NCBI RefSeq assembly: GCF_014192915.1
Contig: NZ_JACHYN010000001.1
Coordinates: forward strand, 124,001-188,000
Length of the DNA stretch: 64,000 nucleotides
Source: Azospirillum sp. OGB3
GTDB lineage: Bacteria > Pseudomonadota > Alphaproteobacteria > Azospirillales > Azospirillaceae
Direction: 5' to 3'
Part shown: positions 63,539-64,000 of the stretch, in pieces
How the letters are laid out: the number at the start of each line of letters is the position of its first letter
Position numbering within the stretch: the stretch's first letter is position 1
Notes under the pieces: generated by a model
What the model saw: the letters and a program-made list of their open reading frames with translations, nothing else
Database searches by the model: none
Told to the model about the DNA's origin: nothing
Made by a program: the position numbers and the translations under genes

Positions 63539-64000
63539 ATGATGGCTTCCCTCCGCGACACCGGGGTCTGGATCTTCGACCTCGACAACACCCTCTATCC
63601 CGCCTCCTGCAACCTGTTCGCACAGGTGGACCGGCGCATCGGCGATTTCATCGCCGGGCATTTCGGCATCACCTACGAGGAGGCGCGCGTCATGCAGAAG
63701 CGCTTCTTCCGGGAACACGGGACGACGCTGCGCGGCCTGATGGTGGAGCATGACGTCGATCCGGTGCCCTTCCTGGACTACGTCCACGACATCGACGTCA
63801 GCCCGGTGGCGCCCTGCCCCAGCATGGCGGACGCGCTGAACCGGCTGCCGGGGCGCAAGATCATCTACACCAACGGCTCCGTCCGCCACGCCGAGAACGT
63901 GACGCGGCAGCTCGGCATCGACGGCTGCTTCGAGGCGACCTTCGGCATCGTCGAGGCCGGCTACGTGCCCAAGCCCGACCCGCGGCCCTACGACATCCTG
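63539..64000 (+). CDS. HAD-type pyrimidine 5'-nucleotidase, N-terminal part
   Basis: The frame runs off the right edge. VWIFDLDNTLYPASCNLFAQVDRRI is HAD motif I with nucleophile Asp and the acid/base Asp two residues later. HGTTLRGLM and KIIYTNGSVRHAENV (motif II Thr) follow, and GYVPKPDPRPYDI supplies the motif III Lys. The pattern matches the SDT1/pyrimidine 5'-nucleotidase group, which removes phosphate from UMP/CMP-like nucleotides. Two ATGs in tandem open the gene. It is divergent from the diguanylate-cyclase gene. Confidence 0.88.
   Translation, partial: MMASLRDTGVWIFDLDNTLYPASCNLFAQVDRRIGDFIAGHFGITYEEARVMQKRFFREHGTTLRGLMVEHDVDPVPFLDYVHDIDVSPVAPCPSMADALNRLPGRKIIYTNGSVRHAENVTRQLGIDGCFEATFGIVEAGYVPKPDPRPYDIL

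Overview
The window is high-GC chromosomal DNA of an alphaproteobacterium, most likely an Azospirillum-type member of the Rhodospirillales. Three things support this. Haem synthesis uses the ALA-synthase type HemA. SOS operators have the alphaproteobacterial form GTTC-N7-GTTC. The mutasome is ImuA/ImuB/DnaE2. Gene content is mostly core and housekeeping: I see no phage, plasmid, intact insertion sequence, rRNA, tRNA or CRISPR array. The genus is inferred from general resemblance, not from a marker gene.

Layout. 1-3.5 kb: start of an M17 aminopeptidase, a GST, an orphan TAXI-type binding protein, a HupE/UreJ-like membrane protein and a lipoprotein. 3.6-11.6 kb: the SOS mutagenesis locus, with imuB-dnaE2 on the plus strand and imuA separate on the minus strand; both units carry a perfect LexA box. 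A phosphatase, a 25-residue membrane peptide and a DTW-domain enzyme lie between them. 11.7-16.8 kb: Tim44-like protein, small zinc protein, DUF4112 protein, hemN behind an FNR-type box, GST, PrcB-like lipoprotein. 16.9-20.6 kb: peptide/nickel-type ABC importer without ATPase genes. 20.8-25.1 kb: enoyl-CoA hydratase, MFS exporter, LsrB/VtlR-like LysR regulator, then a strongly folded candidate small RNA. 25.5-28.3 kb: divergent MocR-type regulator and BenE-type transporter. 28.5-31.1 kb: envelope proteins and a universal stress protein. 31.6-39.4 kb: PAS-GGDEF-EAL protein, GST, class III aminotransferase, hemA with a second FNR-type box, a PadR-like regulator and an Hpt/pseudo-receiver protein. 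39.6-48.5 kb: SDR, ChaN-PDZ protein, NUDIX, rmuC with a third LexA box, cold-shock protein, def-fmt-truA, and a LivH-like permease with a lipoprotein-like front end. 48.5-51.6 kb: EVE protein, VOC protein, a WYL regulator with no normal start codon, leuC. 53.2-57.0 kb: ffh-rpsP-rimM-trmD-rplS on the minus strand. 57.4-64.0 kb: pentapeptide-repeat protein, J-domain-like protein, DUF2336-diguanylate cyclase pair, and the start of a HAD pyrimidine 5'-nucleotidase.

Two themes stand out. First, a family of GC-rich palindromic elements bounded by GCCCCCACCC...GGGTGGGGGC-like ends occurs at six places. Four copies are intergenic. Two are inserted in frame inside imuB and dnaE2, lengthening both proteins without breaking them, much like Rickettsia palindromic elements. 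Second, regulatory sites are unusually legible: three LexA boxes, three FNR/CRP-type palindromes, and an sRNA candidate with two CUCCC anti-Shine-Dalgarno motifs directly downstream of a LysR gene whose relatives control AbcR sRNAs.
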